Shown one piece after another: positions 24,586 through 35,040 of a stretch of 64,000 nucleotides of DNA. Under the pieces are notes generated by a model. That model was not told the origin of the DNA. It saw nothing but the letters and a program-made list of their open reading frames with translations, and searched no databases. The position numbers and the translations under genes are program-made. Source of the stretch: Monocercomonoides exilis (Eukaryota > Preaxostyla > Oxymonadida > Polymastigidae); the NCBI GenBank assembly GCA_001643675.2, contig LSRY02000020.1, positions 377,001 to 441,000 on the forward strand, read 5' to 3'. The first letter of the stretch is position 1. Every line of letters starts with the position of its first letter.

Positions 24586-25036
24586 GCATAGGTTCAAACG
24601 CGTTCCTTTTGCAATTTGCGTTTTTAAACCCTCAAATTATAACGAATTAATAGATAATAATTATTTAAAAACTTTTTATGGACCGATTTTACGAAAAAAA
24701 TTTTTCTTGTTGAAAAAAATGACTTTTGAAAAATGACCCATAAAAACATGAATTTCATAAAAAATTATTCAAATTTAAAAGAAAACGTGATTTTTACACA
24801 TAAAAAGTGTTTGCATTATTATATAGACTTATTTTATTTGTTAATTTTCATCAAAAAAATATAAATCATAAATAAAAAATTTAATTAAATATCTTTGATC
24901 TAACCCACAATAAAATTTTTAATATCTGGAAAATTTGAATATGCTGTTTTAGTTAAAATAGAACCTAAAAGTATGTAATTCGTTCACTTTTATATGTTAA
25001 TATAAGTATATTATTATATGCTAACTTGTATAATAT
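24586..25036. repeat. Outer part of the left arm of the 817-bp palindrome
   Basis: 451 bp that are the exact inverse, by eye, of 32249-32699. It starts GCATAGG and ends TAATAT, where the 6.4-kb element begins. Together with 31412-31777 it makes an 817-bp left arm equal in length to the intact right arm 31883-32699. Confidence 0.88.
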
Positions 25037-25559
25037 GGGTGCAAATTTTTGAAAAGTCGCTGAAGATCAAAAATTTGTCCCATCGCAGTTAATAATTTTT
25101 TATTCCGTTACCATTATTCTAATGAATAATATCAACTTTTGCAATGAAGTTTGATTTTTCATTTCAAACCTCTTTGTAAGAAAAAATAATTTGAAACAAA
25201 AAATTATATTTCAGTTGTTTGATCAAAATAAAAATTGAGAATTATTGATGAATATGTGATATCGTTTTTCAGTTTGTCTTGTAATTGCTGATTCATGAAA
25301 ATTTTTTAGTGTGCTTCGATTCTTTTTTGTGAATTAGCAAGAATTCTGATTATTGAAAATGATTAAATTCATTTGGATTTTCTTCAAACTCAGAATGAAT
25401 ATCTATATTTGTGGAATCAAATATGGCTTTTACAAGTTCAAATAAACATTGTAATTATATTAACCGATGGTTTGCAACTTGTTTTTTCTTTTATATTTAT
25501 TTTTATTTAAGATTTTTCATATTCACATTTTTGGCACTCTTTCCCTTACACAAAAGTCC

Positions 25560-26580
25560 GCACGTTGATAAACGGGCAACACTGAAGCGTACACACCTCT
25601 GCTTTCGTCACAGGCTTCTTAACGCACACTGGCAACATCACGCAATCACACTCTCAAACATACTCTTCTCCTCCAGCCACAAAAAAAGTTTCAAGTCCAC
25701 ATCTGCTCGGTAGTAATTTTCCTTCTTCAGAAACTCCAGTAACACTATTTTCTCTGCCTCCTGAGGCACATACGCTAAAATCTCTTCGCTCTGGCTATGC
25801 AGTAGCACGCTCTGCCAAAAGTATCTTATGTCCTTCTCGGCTGCAGTACATCAAATGCCCTTGCATTTCCATTTGCGCTGGATAGTGAACAAAAGCACCG
25901 CTTCGTGGGAAGGAGAACACATATGACAGCGTCTTCGTACTATACGCCCCCAAAACAATGCTCTGTGTCTTCGACAAACTTCCTTTCAACAACGGAATTG
26001 AACAGACTTGCACTTGCATCAGCACCTCCACAGACCTCTGCACCGCCTTCGTGTTCGTCAGAACCGCATCGCGCGCACACACACCCTGCTCGCATCTTCT
26101 CCTATCCAACATACTTCCTCACCTTCCACCCTTCCTCTTTCACTTCCCACATTTAGCCCACATCATATACAAACTCCTGCACAACTAGCGATTTCATGTG
26201 CATGCATTTGCTTGGCCCGTTCAACACCGATCTGTGTTATATCGTTTGCCTTTATCCTTTTCTTTCACTTCTTTTTTTCATCAAACCACTCCATCTCCTT
26301 CACAAACAGCACAGCTGTTGTTTTCATTCTTCAAATAGAAGAACTTCCACTTCATCTCATCGTCTTTAATACCTTTTCTACACAAACCGGCCGCACACAA
26401 ATATCTGTCAGTGCGGCTACAAACGCTGCTGACGTAAACGTGTCAGTGCCTTCAATCACATTCACTGACACAAAAGGAAGAACCTTCATGCACCTTCAAA
26501 CATCGCATTCTTTCCCTTCTACAGCTCCCCAAAGCAGATATCGCTCATTATCCAGATAGAAATGGCTCCACTCAATTGGA
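25560..26580 (-). pseudogene. Decayed minus-strand gene piece in the 6.4-kb element
   Basis: Minus-strand frames change often but have real-protein composition. Examples are VNVIEGTDTFTSAAFVAALT (about 26460-26400), an open 105-codon piece at 26112-25795 containing YVFSFPRSGAFVHYPAQMEM, and continuation as EKIVLLEFLKKENYYRADVD (about 25765-25690). The Y-x-F-x-F-P-x-x-G-x-F-x-x-Y-P pattern reminds me of very large conserved protist proteins of unknown function, but that is a memory-based impression only. Several frameshifts make it non-functional. Confidence 0.45.
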
Positions 26581-27695
26581 GCAGTCAGAATAGTCTTCGC
26601 GCGATAATATTATTTCTCCATCTCTTCCTTTGAATGTTCCATCTGCAGGAACTTCACAATTGGCTATCTCTTCTTCTTCCTCAACACCACCTCCACTACC
26701 ATCTGCAAAAGAGCAACAAGAAGGAGAAGCAAAGACACAACGATCATTTTCTGCTTCCATATTCTACAACTTCTTTGAACTGATCTGAACATCCACTGAA
26801 AAAGAGTGGTCAATCTGAAATGCTCTTAGAGGCATCGCTCCTGCTTGCTCATCCTCTGTATTGCATTCGATTGCATCAACGTTCTCAGTGTCAGCACTGC
26901 CAATGCACCTGCTCCTGCAGTGTAAACCATCGACATTGACATTCTACCACTCAACCTCACCTCTCTTTCCATCTGCTTCGTCTGCCTCATCTGCCAATTC
27001 GCTTCAGTTGCACCTCCAAGCAGATACAGCATCAGCTTCAGCTCGTCGTTATTCCGAATGTTTCACCCGCCCATTGCGCGCATGTCACTCAGCTGCACAT
27101 CGTTGAAAATAATCATCTGCATGTCAGGCAGAATCCCTTCTTTTTTCTGCACAAGCTCCTTTAGCTTTATCGTTGCTGTCTCATTCGAAACGCAAACTCA
27201 AATCACCTTCACTTCCATCGTTCTGATTTGTACTAACATCTTGTGACAAAACCCCTCTATCGTTGAATGCTCGCGCCGATGCTACTTTCACACTGCTCTT
27301 TCTTCTTTCTTTTCTTCTTCTTCTGCCTCAATCAACCCCTCAACATCCAGTCCTGATCGAAGCGCTGTCTCAAACACCTTCTCCTTTTCTTTCTTGTCTC
27401 TCGCTTGCTTCTTCATCTTCACTTTCACATTCTCCACAAGCGCCACACATTTCCTCACACTACTCTTCAGTAATTCTTCTTCTCTTTCTTCTCCTCTTCC
27501 TTCTCCTCTTCCTTCTTCTCTTCCTTCTTCTCTTTTCTTCGCCTTCTACCCCAACTCCACCAGTCTTGCCGGCACAGGCACTTGCTCCTCTGTATTCAGC
27601 CTGGAAAATAAAGCTGTCTCTGCGTATTCCTCAAACAGCACCGCATCACACGTGCCCTAAAAATAGTGGTCAATTATCTTCTTATTTTTGCTTGC
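26581..27695 (-). pseudogene. Further minus-strand gene remnants and a pyrimidine-rich patch
   Basis: A 62-codon minus-strand frame at 26760-26572 has an acidic run and ends DGEIILSREDYSDCSN. Another at 27032-26826 reads MLYLLGGATEANWQMRQTKQ onward. 27300-27545 is C/T-rich with TTCTCTTCC-type repeats, Lys/Glu-rich on the minus strand. No domain is recognised; probably parts of the same decayed gene as its neighbours. Confidence 0.35.
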
Positions 27696-28436
27696 TCAAC
27701 TAGGCCGAATAGCTTTCGCAAAGTATTTCGATGCACTTTTGAACAACAGACCATGCAACTGCTCATATGCAAATTCGCTGCCTAGATAGCAAAACTCTTG
27801 GAATTTCTTCTTCTCTTCTCCTTCTTCTTTCTCTTCTTCTTTCTCTTCATCTTCATCCTCATCCTCATCCTCATCCTCATCAACCAACTTGTACAGCTAC
27901 TCAAACGCATTACACCACGCATCAAATGCCCTCACTTATGCCTCATCTCCCTCGTTCTTCTTCGCCTTTGCCTTCATCACGCACTTCAGCAGATGAAGAA
28001 TTCCTCCAAAGCAACTGTAGCATTCATATGTGGATGTCGACAGATCTTTTATCTTCCGCGTCGCAACACATTTCGAAAGATATGCTTTCTTCAATGACAC
28101 TCTTCCTGTCTTCTTCCCATTTGAACTGGCACATTCACTTTCACATCTTGATGATGTTGATGTCGATGATTTTATTTTCTCCTTCTCCTTCTCCTTCTGT
28201 TCCTTCTTTTCTTCCTTCTTTTCTACCTTCTTTTCTACCTTCTTTCCTTCATCCTTCTCATCGTCTGCTTCCCAACATCTGCTTCTCAGCACTTTTTCTG
28301 GCAGAAACAGCGCCGAGTGCATCTTCCGCAAAACATGCTTTTTCGGGTCAAACACATTCATCAACCGTATTTCCCTCAATCGCCCTTCTCCTTCTTCTTC
28401 TTCTTTTCCCTCAATTTTCCTTCTTCCATGACACAA
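27696..28436 (-). pseudogene. Acidic/basic repeat-containing piece of the cargo gene
   Basis: A minus-strand 166-codon frame (28436-27936) and a 63-codon frame (27887-27696) include LREIRLMNVFDPKKHVLRKM, a Lys/Glu repeat, LKKAYLSKCVATRKIKDLST, CFGGILHLLKCVM and, after a break, a poly-Asp/Glu run followed by CYLGSEFAYEQLHGLLFKSA. The composition is protein-like outside the charged runs. No family recognised. Confidence 0.4.
27838..27882. repeat. (CATCCT)n microsatellite
   Basis: Tandem CATCCT/CATCTT units on the plus strand, giving a D-E-D-E run on the minus strand within the cargo gene. Confidence 0.85.
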
Positions 28437-28810
28437 ACTAGATCCGCATCCATCACATTCGCTTCCGCGCTCTCATCGTCTGTTGTCACTGCGGTAATGC
28501 TCTGCCCCTTCCCTGCAATCACCTCCGTCGAAATAACCACACGCCTCCTCTTCCCTTCCCCTGGTGCTTCGTTCTGCACAACTGTCATCGTCTTCCCCAA
28601 AAAGTCGATGTTTTTCCAGTCTGCCAAACTCCTCCTCCAGTTCTGCACTCCTCCCATTCCCCCTTCCATCGCACCACTCTTCATCATCTTCTTTCTTTTC
28701 CTCTCCATCATGTCTGCCATCATCCCTCCACTTACTCCTCCACAGATCGTATCCCCTGCATCTGAGCTTGCCTCAATCCTCCAAGTCTTCTTCGTCACAA
28801 CCTGATGCAT
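28376..28810 (-). CDS. 144-codon open frame of the cargo gene, unassigned
   Basis: The longest clean minus-strand frame in this part of the element. It starts at an ATG, has a Gly/Met-rich patch (GGVSGGMMADMMERKRKKMM), then NIDFLGKTMTVVQNEAPGEG and RRRVVISTEVIAGKGQSITA, and ends in a Lys-rich run. It overlaps the end of the previous frame by about 60 bp in another phase, which suggests a slipped repeat rather than two genes. I do not recognise a family. Confidence 0.4.
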   Translation of the reverse strand: MHQVVTKKTWRIEASSDAGDTICGGVSGGMMADMMERKRKKMMKSGAMEGGMGGVQNWRRSLADWKNIDFLGKTMTVVQNEAPGEGKRRRVVISTEVIAGKGQSITAVTTDDESAEANVMDADLVCVMEEGKLREKKKKKEKGD

Positions 28811-29854
28811 CAGTACAGACTTTTAATCCATTATATTCCTTAGCCACGCTGCTGACTTCAACCAAAGATGGAAGTTATCTTTTTCTGTATCCAGCCTCTT
28901 GTCCAACGTGAAGAACACCCTTCCACTTTTGCTGTTTGAACCTCTGCCTGCCTCCCCTCATGCTACCGTGTTATCTGCGTCTACGCATCAGACGGGTCAT
29001 CAAACACACTTACTAAAGCATGCGCTCACATTATCAACTGGCAATTGATCAGCATCTCCTTTTCATAACCTGCTTTTGCTCCTTCTCTACTGCTCATGTC
29101 ATCTCAATACATTCCATAGATTTCCACATAACTTATCACCAATCATCTGTGTGCAATATCAAACAATGCTGCAACATCATTGCACAGCATGTGCGTGTGC
29201 TGCAAGAAGCATGCAAAGCACGGGTATCAGCTCCTTCCCGCATATACAAATATAACAACAAAACACGCATTCCTCTGCTTTGAACCAGAAACGTTCGACA
29301 AGCACACAAAACTCGTCTGCCAAGTCTTCTTCAAGAATCTGCATCATCCATGTCACCCCCCAGTTGCATAAAGAACCAATATTTCGCATGGCTCCAGAAA
29401 CACCTGCTTCTTCGGTGTTGCGCTTCTGCTGTATCTCTATTCGTTGACTCACGACGCTGCACCACTTCTTGGTAGCAGCATGTTCAGTTCGTCCATCACA
29501 GTCACAAACCGCTTATCTGCAAAGCACACACATCATTCGTTGACTGCCTTGTTAAACCAGAACACTTCTCTGCAGCTCACCACCAGATTAAACAACAACG
29601 AGCACTCCGCTCTTCTGCCTTCTCTCAACCTCTCCTCTCCTTTCCTCTTCTTCTTCATCTTCCTATTCTTCTAATCGCCTAGCACAAAGAAAGCAACTTT
29701 CTTCCTCAACTTCTCATCAAATTTGTCTTTTTCCTCAATTATAATCGTTCAATTAACTTATATTTACCACTTTTCCGCATCTCTGATCATTTCAATTATC
29801 CTGTTCATCGAAGAAATACTCTAGCACCTATCTGCTTCTCCAACTGCACCATTC
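28811..29854 (-). pseudogene. Minus-strand remnants shared with the 52.7-kb copy
   Basis: Frames are broken. Reading 29452-29177 gives QRIEIQQKRNTEEAGVSG onward. The DNA around 29321-29440 aligns with 52741-52870 of the second copy (shared TTCTTCGGTGTTG and a TGCTGT-TCTC block), showing that both loci descend from one sequence. No domain is recognised. Confidence 0.42.
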
Positions 29855-30725
29855 TTATTTCTCGCAAATTGCAATGTTACACAACAGGCACGCAAAGTGT
29901 GAGCATTGTTCAGCATTTGAGGCAGGCGACTCTCTGAAAAAAATCTCTGTCCATTTCTCCGCCTTCACAAACCTCAACTGACTCAGCCCAAGCGCCTCCA
30001 CAACCAGCAGAACCATTGCTTCTTCCAGCTTCCACTTGTTCTTTTTGATTCTTTCCACAAACTCTCTGTATGCTGTCAGATACCAGCCTTTCACTTCATT
30101 CCAATCACATCCCTCATTGACTCACATTTCTCCTTTCTCGGCTCTTCTCGCTCCTCCTGCACCACCAGCGCAATCGCTGCTGGCGACAGAACTACATCCT
30201 CCATCTTCATCCCCGCTGCTATCAGCCCTTTCTCCACAATCTGCCCCACTTCACACTCTGCAACCCCTCGCCCCATCACTTCGTCGTCCAGCTTCACCGC
30301 CACACGCCTCGACTTCGGATATCGCCATATCTTCAGCGATGTATCAAACAGATCGTAGATCTACAGGAACGCATTCACGTCTGCCTCTGAAAAGATCCGC
30401 TTGCTCCCCGACTTCGTGCCAACTAACACTGCATGCGACGGAAGCGGCACCGAAAGCATTGTCGAAAGCGCCACATCGTATGCACACATAACACCCCCGT
30501 ACAGCACCCCCTGCCGCTCCACATCATATTTCCCCAGCGTCTGTTGCACCCTCCGGAACGACTTTTTGTGATTTGCATTGATGCAATTTCTTCAGATCCA
30601 ACAATTTTCAGCCACATCTCGATGTAATTCATCGCTGCTGCTAATATGCATGACGCTAATAACGCAGAAGCATCCGAAGGATCAATCGCAGGTGCTGATG
30701 ATGAAGATGAAGATGAAGAGTGCAC
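29855..30725 (-). pseudogene. N-terminal-side part of the cargo gene, conserved between two copies
   Basis: Minus-strand pieces in order: an Asp/Ser-rich start (30725 downward), CAYDVALSTMLSVPLPSHAV and VGTKSGSKRIFSEADVNAFL (30490-30361), IYDLFDTSLKIWRYPKSRR (about 30360-30304), VAVKLDDEVMGRGVAECEVG and MKMEDVVLSPAAIALVVQEE (30303-30130), then KKNKWKLEEAMVLLVVEALG (about 30045-29985). The copy at 53.2-54.1 kb keeps the same peptides with substitutions (VGTKSGSKRIFAAADVKAF, VVKLDDEV, EEAMTPMVVEALGLS). Differences concentrate at neutral sites, so the ancestor was a real coding gene. Frameshifts and stops interrupt both. Function unknown. Confidence 0.55.
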
Positions 30726-31407
30726 TGGCTGCTTGTCCCATCCAGCCTTCTTCTCTTCTCTTCTCCACTTCCAAACTGTGAAATAGACGAAGAAAACAAC
30801 TCGTGCTGAGATGAAAGAAACTTGTTTGATACAAACTGTGAATATTTATATTTGAAGAGATTACATTTTTGAGTTTGTAATAAATAGAGATTTTTTTGAA
30901 AATTAAAATATCTAACTTCAATATTTTATAATAACATAAATAATTGCTAAATGTTTAAAACTTTTCGAATATCTTTCGATTGTTACGAGCGTTGTTTTAA
31001 TAAAATTTTCCTGTTCGATAATTTCTCATGAAAAAAATCCAGAATTCAAACTAATAAAATTGTATTTATCTTTCAACATAAATAACATTAAAAACAAAGT
31101 TATTATCCATGAATTCATTATGAATATTCGAACAGATGAAATGAAAATGAAGAAATAAAAACATTTAATTCATTTTATTCAAATGGCTGGAATGCATATG
31201 TTGACATAAGTGTATCACAAAATAAGGTTAAAAATCTATATAATTTCGAAAAACTTGTAACCTGTTTTTCTTTTAAAAGCGAAATAAATAACAAAATATA
31301 ACATTTTCAAAACAATAACGGGAGCGGAATGATCAACATTTTTTGATCATTTTTGATCCAATTTTCAGATCAGTTAAACGTTTGCGACTTTTCAAAAAGA
31401 ACGACCC
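30726..31407. other. AT-rich right subterminal region of the 6.4-kb element
   Basis: No gene. Aligns in order with 54.12-55.32 kb of the second copy, including GAATTCAAAC, GAATATTC-AACAG-TGAAATGAA and GGAATGATCAAC words. AATT at 30942-30945 is the empty site for the insertion found at 54.6 kb in the other copy. Confidence 0.7.
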
Positions 31408-32252
31408 ATATTGAAAACAGGTTTTATTCACAGTTTCATTAAAGTGTGCTTTTTGACTTTAATTTTCATTAGCGTGCAGATATTAATTTCAAAATCGGTT
31501 GCAATGGAACGCAAAACGTATTATATGATTCATAATATCAAATAAATATTCATTTTGTTTTTTTCTTTCAAATATTTTCTTTTCCTTTGATATGTTAATG
31601 TATTTTTTTATTAGACTCGATCAAAACATGCATTTATGAATAAATCTTGCAAAAATTAACAATAATCACACAAAATAATTCAATGTTGTATTATAAAAAC
31701 AATGAACTTTATAAAAGTTTGTCATTTTTATGTTTTTTTTTAAAAAAATGAAAAATGAGATTGATTTAGTTTTTCAAGTGGATAAGATGTTGAAATATGT
31801 GGAAGTGAAGAAGAACCATTCCAAATGATGTGCCAATGGATGGAAAATATGAAAATGGGAAGTGAAATGTAAATAATTCAGATTGAAAAACTAAATCAAT
31901 CTCATTTTTCATTTTTTTAAAAAAAAACATAAAAATGACAAACTTTTATAAAGTTCATTGTTTTTATAATACAACATTGAATTATTTTGTGTGATTATTG
32001 TTAATTTTTGCAAGATTTATTCATAAATGCATGTTTTGATCGAGTCTAATAAAAAAATACATTAACATATCAAAGGAAAAGAAAATATTTGAAAGAAAAA
32101 AACAAAATGAATATTTATTTGATATTATGAATCATATAATACGTTTTGCGTTCCATTGCAACCGATTTTGAAATTAATATCTGCACGCTAATGAAAATTA
32201 AAGTCAAAAAGCACACTTTAATGAAACTGTGAATAAAACCTGTTTTCAATAT
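31408..32252. repeat. Centre of the long palindrome: two 370-bp arms and a 105-bp loop
   Basis: 31408-31777 is the exact inverse of 31883-32252, including homopolymer lengths (T9A7 against T7A9). The loop 31778-31882 is unique and has no ORF. This is the inner part of the 817-bp-arm palindrome whose left arm is split by the 6.4-kb element. Confidence 0.9.
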
Positions 32253-32699
32253 TATACAAGTTAGCATATAATAATATACTTATATTAACATATAAAAGTG
32301 AACGAATTACATACTTTTAGGTTCTATTTTAACTAAAACAGCATATTCAAATTTTCCAGATATTAAAAATTTTATTGTGGGTTAGATCAAAGATATTTAA
32401 TTAAATTTTTTATTTATGATTTATATTTTTTTGATGAAAATTAACAAATAAAATAAGTCTATATAATAATGCAAACACTTTTTATGTGTAAAAATCACGT
32501 TTTCTTTTAAATTTGAATAATTTTTTATGAAATTCATGTTTTTATGGGTCATTTTTCAAAAGTCATTTTTTTCAACAAGAAAAATTTTTTTCGTAAAATC
32601 GGTCCATAAAAAGTTTTTAAATAATTATTATCTATTAATTCGTTATAATTTGAGGGTTTAAAAACGCAAATTGCAAAAGGAACGCGTTTGAACCTATGC
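32249..32699. repeat. Outer part of the intact right arm of the 817-bp palindrome
   Basis: Exact inverse of 24586-25036. It ends AACCTATGC, with an ATG at the very edge; the reading region of the second DxCxxC transposase-like copy follows. A diverged relative ends at the same CCTATGC at 3684 in front of copy 1. Confidence 0.88.
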
Positions 32700-32739
32700 A
32701 GTTATAATAATAAATCTTTTCCACATTGCATTGAATAAT

Positions 32740-33700
32740 ACGTTTCGGCTGGAATTTGTTCAAATGGATTTGGAACTGCGAGCAGGGATGATTCTGATGA
32801 AGGAAGAGTTGTAATGGAAAAAGAGTTGGGTGGAAAAGAAGTTGGAATGGAAGGAGGGTTTGATGGAGGGAGTGATGTTGGATGCGTTGACAGTATTTTT
32901 GAAAATGATATTTGTTTGTTGAATGATTAAAAAAATTGAAATGGGTTTGAAGTTTTTTCTCCAAATGAAAAAAGATTTATTATTTAAAATGAAAACAGTT
33001 ATTAATATTAAAATGTCGTATTTGACATTTTGCAAGAAAACAAGAAATATTATAAAAACAAAGAAAAGAACAGATTTGTGTGAGATTTGTGAGAGAGGGA
33101 ATTTTTTGGGAAAGAAAACGAAAGAAATAGAAAGAAAAGGATAAAAATTGAGCCAAACTGAAGATAATGAATTGAATTTAATAATTCATCATCGAAAAAT
33201 GGACCAACATCAAAGAAACTTTTTTATATGAGAAGAAAGAAAAGCAGAAAAAAGATGAAGTGATTATAATCATGGATTGAAAAGAGAATTGGTGTTTACC
33301 AATTTCAAATAATGAAACTGGTAAATCTTTCTTCAATAAAAAACAAATTTCACATTTATGTTTTGTTGTTTATTATCTTGATTGTTTTGGAGCTTTTCAA
33401 AAATGCAGTTTTTATTTTTTTTTTTCAAAATTTTATCTCAGAATTTTCGTTTTGTTTTGGAGTGTTTGAATAAGTTATTACGTTTCGATTTTTTTTTCCA
33501 ATATTTATTCTTACAACTTTTTTTGCCACAATGGGCTGCATTTTCGTAATTCTCAAATTTTTCATTCATTTTTTTCTCCTAATTCTTTTTTATTAATAAA
33601 TAAACTTTGCTCACTAACATTTTTTGCTAAACATTATTGTAAAAATGAATGTGATAGTGAGTTTGGTTTTTTAACAAATTTATTTAACAATAGGCTTGCC
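32740..33700 (+). pseudogene. DxCxxC...HGK transposase-like protein, copy 2, broken
   Basis: The plus strand reads an acidic/Gly-rich start (about 32760-32930), then KKRTDLCEICERGN (about 33064-33105), ELNLIIHHRKMDQHQRNFF (about 33172-33228), KENWCLPISNNETG (about 33285), FFNKKQISHLCFVVYYLD (about 33333-33385), HNGLHFRNSQIF (about 33529-33564) and FAKHYCKNECDSEFGF (about 33625). These correspond block for block to copy 1 at 5.9-6.8 kb, and here the H-N-G-x-H-F-R-N block is clearer. Frames shift at least three times and stops are frequent, so the gene is dead. No USP-like sequence lies upstream; the palindrome arm is there instead. Expected role by fold: transposition. Superfamily not named. 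Confidence 0.6.
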
Positions 33701-35040
33701 AATAGAGTTTTGAATGATATTTTGATTTAAATGATTTTTTTTTGTTGTAATTGTCATTCTTATTTATTTAACACAAATTCTGTTTATTCATCTTTTTTCA
33801 TTACTGATTCTTTAAATAGAAATTTAAATTATTCTACAAATATATTTTCGTTTTCTAATCAAAATCAGGTTTCATAAATGAATAAATGGAAGCATCTTTT
33901 TCTAAGGTTTAAAATATTTTTATTTATTTATTGAGACACAAGGAATTAATAGAAATAAACTGTCATGAACTGAGAATTAAACGTGTGAAAAAATATTTGT
34001 TTTTTTTGATAGATACAGGGAAACTTCTCGTTTCTCCGTTCAGCTGAGAAAAAAGCTCAGGTGTGTTTGAAATAGAATATAAAATTATTAAAAAATAAGA
34101 AACAAGAAAAAGGAAAGTTCTTTAAAGAAATGATAATAATAAAAATGATATTTTTATTTTCGAAAAATGTTAATTCAGAAAATGTGTGAAGAAAGTTATT
34201 GAAATGTTGAATGAAAATTTTAAGTGTGCATCAAGAAAAAAATGTTTTGAATTTTTTTGTTATTTTTTTAAAAAACACAAATTATTCTTTTGATTCAAAT
34301 AGCTTAACAAGCGAAACAGGTGTTTCACAAATTTGAAATTCAAATTTTCAAAATTCACATTTGGACTCATTATCAGATAATTATTCTTTCAACGATTCTA
34401 TTGAAAATTCTTTTTTAAATTAAAAAACTTTTTTAGCAATTTTTCCACTGCATAATTGCAAAAATATGAATGAAAATATGTTATGTTTTTTTTCAAATAT
34501 AGTTTATTTAATTAATTAAAAATAATTGTTTAATAAATAAAGATATAACAAATACCATCGGTGGAAAAAGCGGTCGTTGTGTGAACTGAAATTATGTAAT
34601 TTTTCTTTCATGTTATTATTTTGGCATCACATTTAGCATTTTGTTTTTTGGTAATTATTGCATATCGAACAGAAACATGATTTCACAATTGAAAAAAAGT
34701 GTTTAAACACTATCGTAAATATCTTGTTTTTATTTAAAAAAGCAGCGTGAATTGGAAAATGAAGACAAACACAGTTCTGATTTAATAAATATCTTCAATT
34801 TTTCTTTTTATTTAGTTCTGAACTTTGTTTTCTGATCAGAAGATAATATTCCCTCCTCTTCATAGGTGCTATTGTTTTCATTTCCGTAAAGATTATAATC
34901 TTCAATTTTTTTTCTTCATTATTTTCGATTCTTCGCTTTCGTTTTGCTCTTCTTCTTCTACTCCTCTGTCTTTGTTTGAAATTCCTTTTTTATCCGTTTT
35001 TTCTGTTTTCTTTATCTCAATCGCATGTATTTGTGGACTT
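33701..35040. other. AT-rich spacer, no gene except a charged tail
   Basis: 34902-35084 on the minus strand reads a charged peptide (GVEEEEQNESEESKIMKKKN) that is probably the frameshifted tail of the pogo-like gene beginning upstream on that strand. The remainder is A/T-rich without gene or clear repeat. Confidence 0.45.

Larger units (their letters stand above)
25037..31407. mobile_element. 6.4-kb GGGT/ACCC transposon carrying gene remnants
   Basis: The left end GGGTGCAAATTTTTGAAAAG and the right end, read inversely GGGTCGTTCTTTTTGAAAAG, are imperfect inverted repeats of about 24 bp. They match the ends of the 240-bp elements at 46.2 and 48.2 kb. ATAT flanks both sides (25033-25036 and 31408-31411). 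Removing the element plus one ATAT restores a continuous palindrome arm, so the boundaries are exact. The interior is less AT-rich than the surroundings and holds minus-strand gene pieces but no recognised transposase, so it is non-autonomous. A second, diverged copy of its right part is at 50.8-55.3 kb. Confidence 0.85.

Noticed and set aside
25795-26112. Named assignment to a large conserved protist protein family
   Set aside because: The resemblance rests on a short remembered pattern; without a search I will not name it.
26008-26559. 183-codon plus-strand open frame
   Set aside because: Ser/Pro/His-rich antisense of minus-strand cargo sequence; no motif.
28376-28810. Chaperonin-like Gly/Met motif
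   Set aside because: Only a short GGMM-type patch; the rest of the frame does not resemble a chaperonin.
25031-31411. TA target duplication (Tc1/mariner) for the 6.4-kb element
   Set aside because: ATAT alone would allow it, but related elements are flanked by AATT, ATTT and AAAT, which lack a usable TA at the junction.
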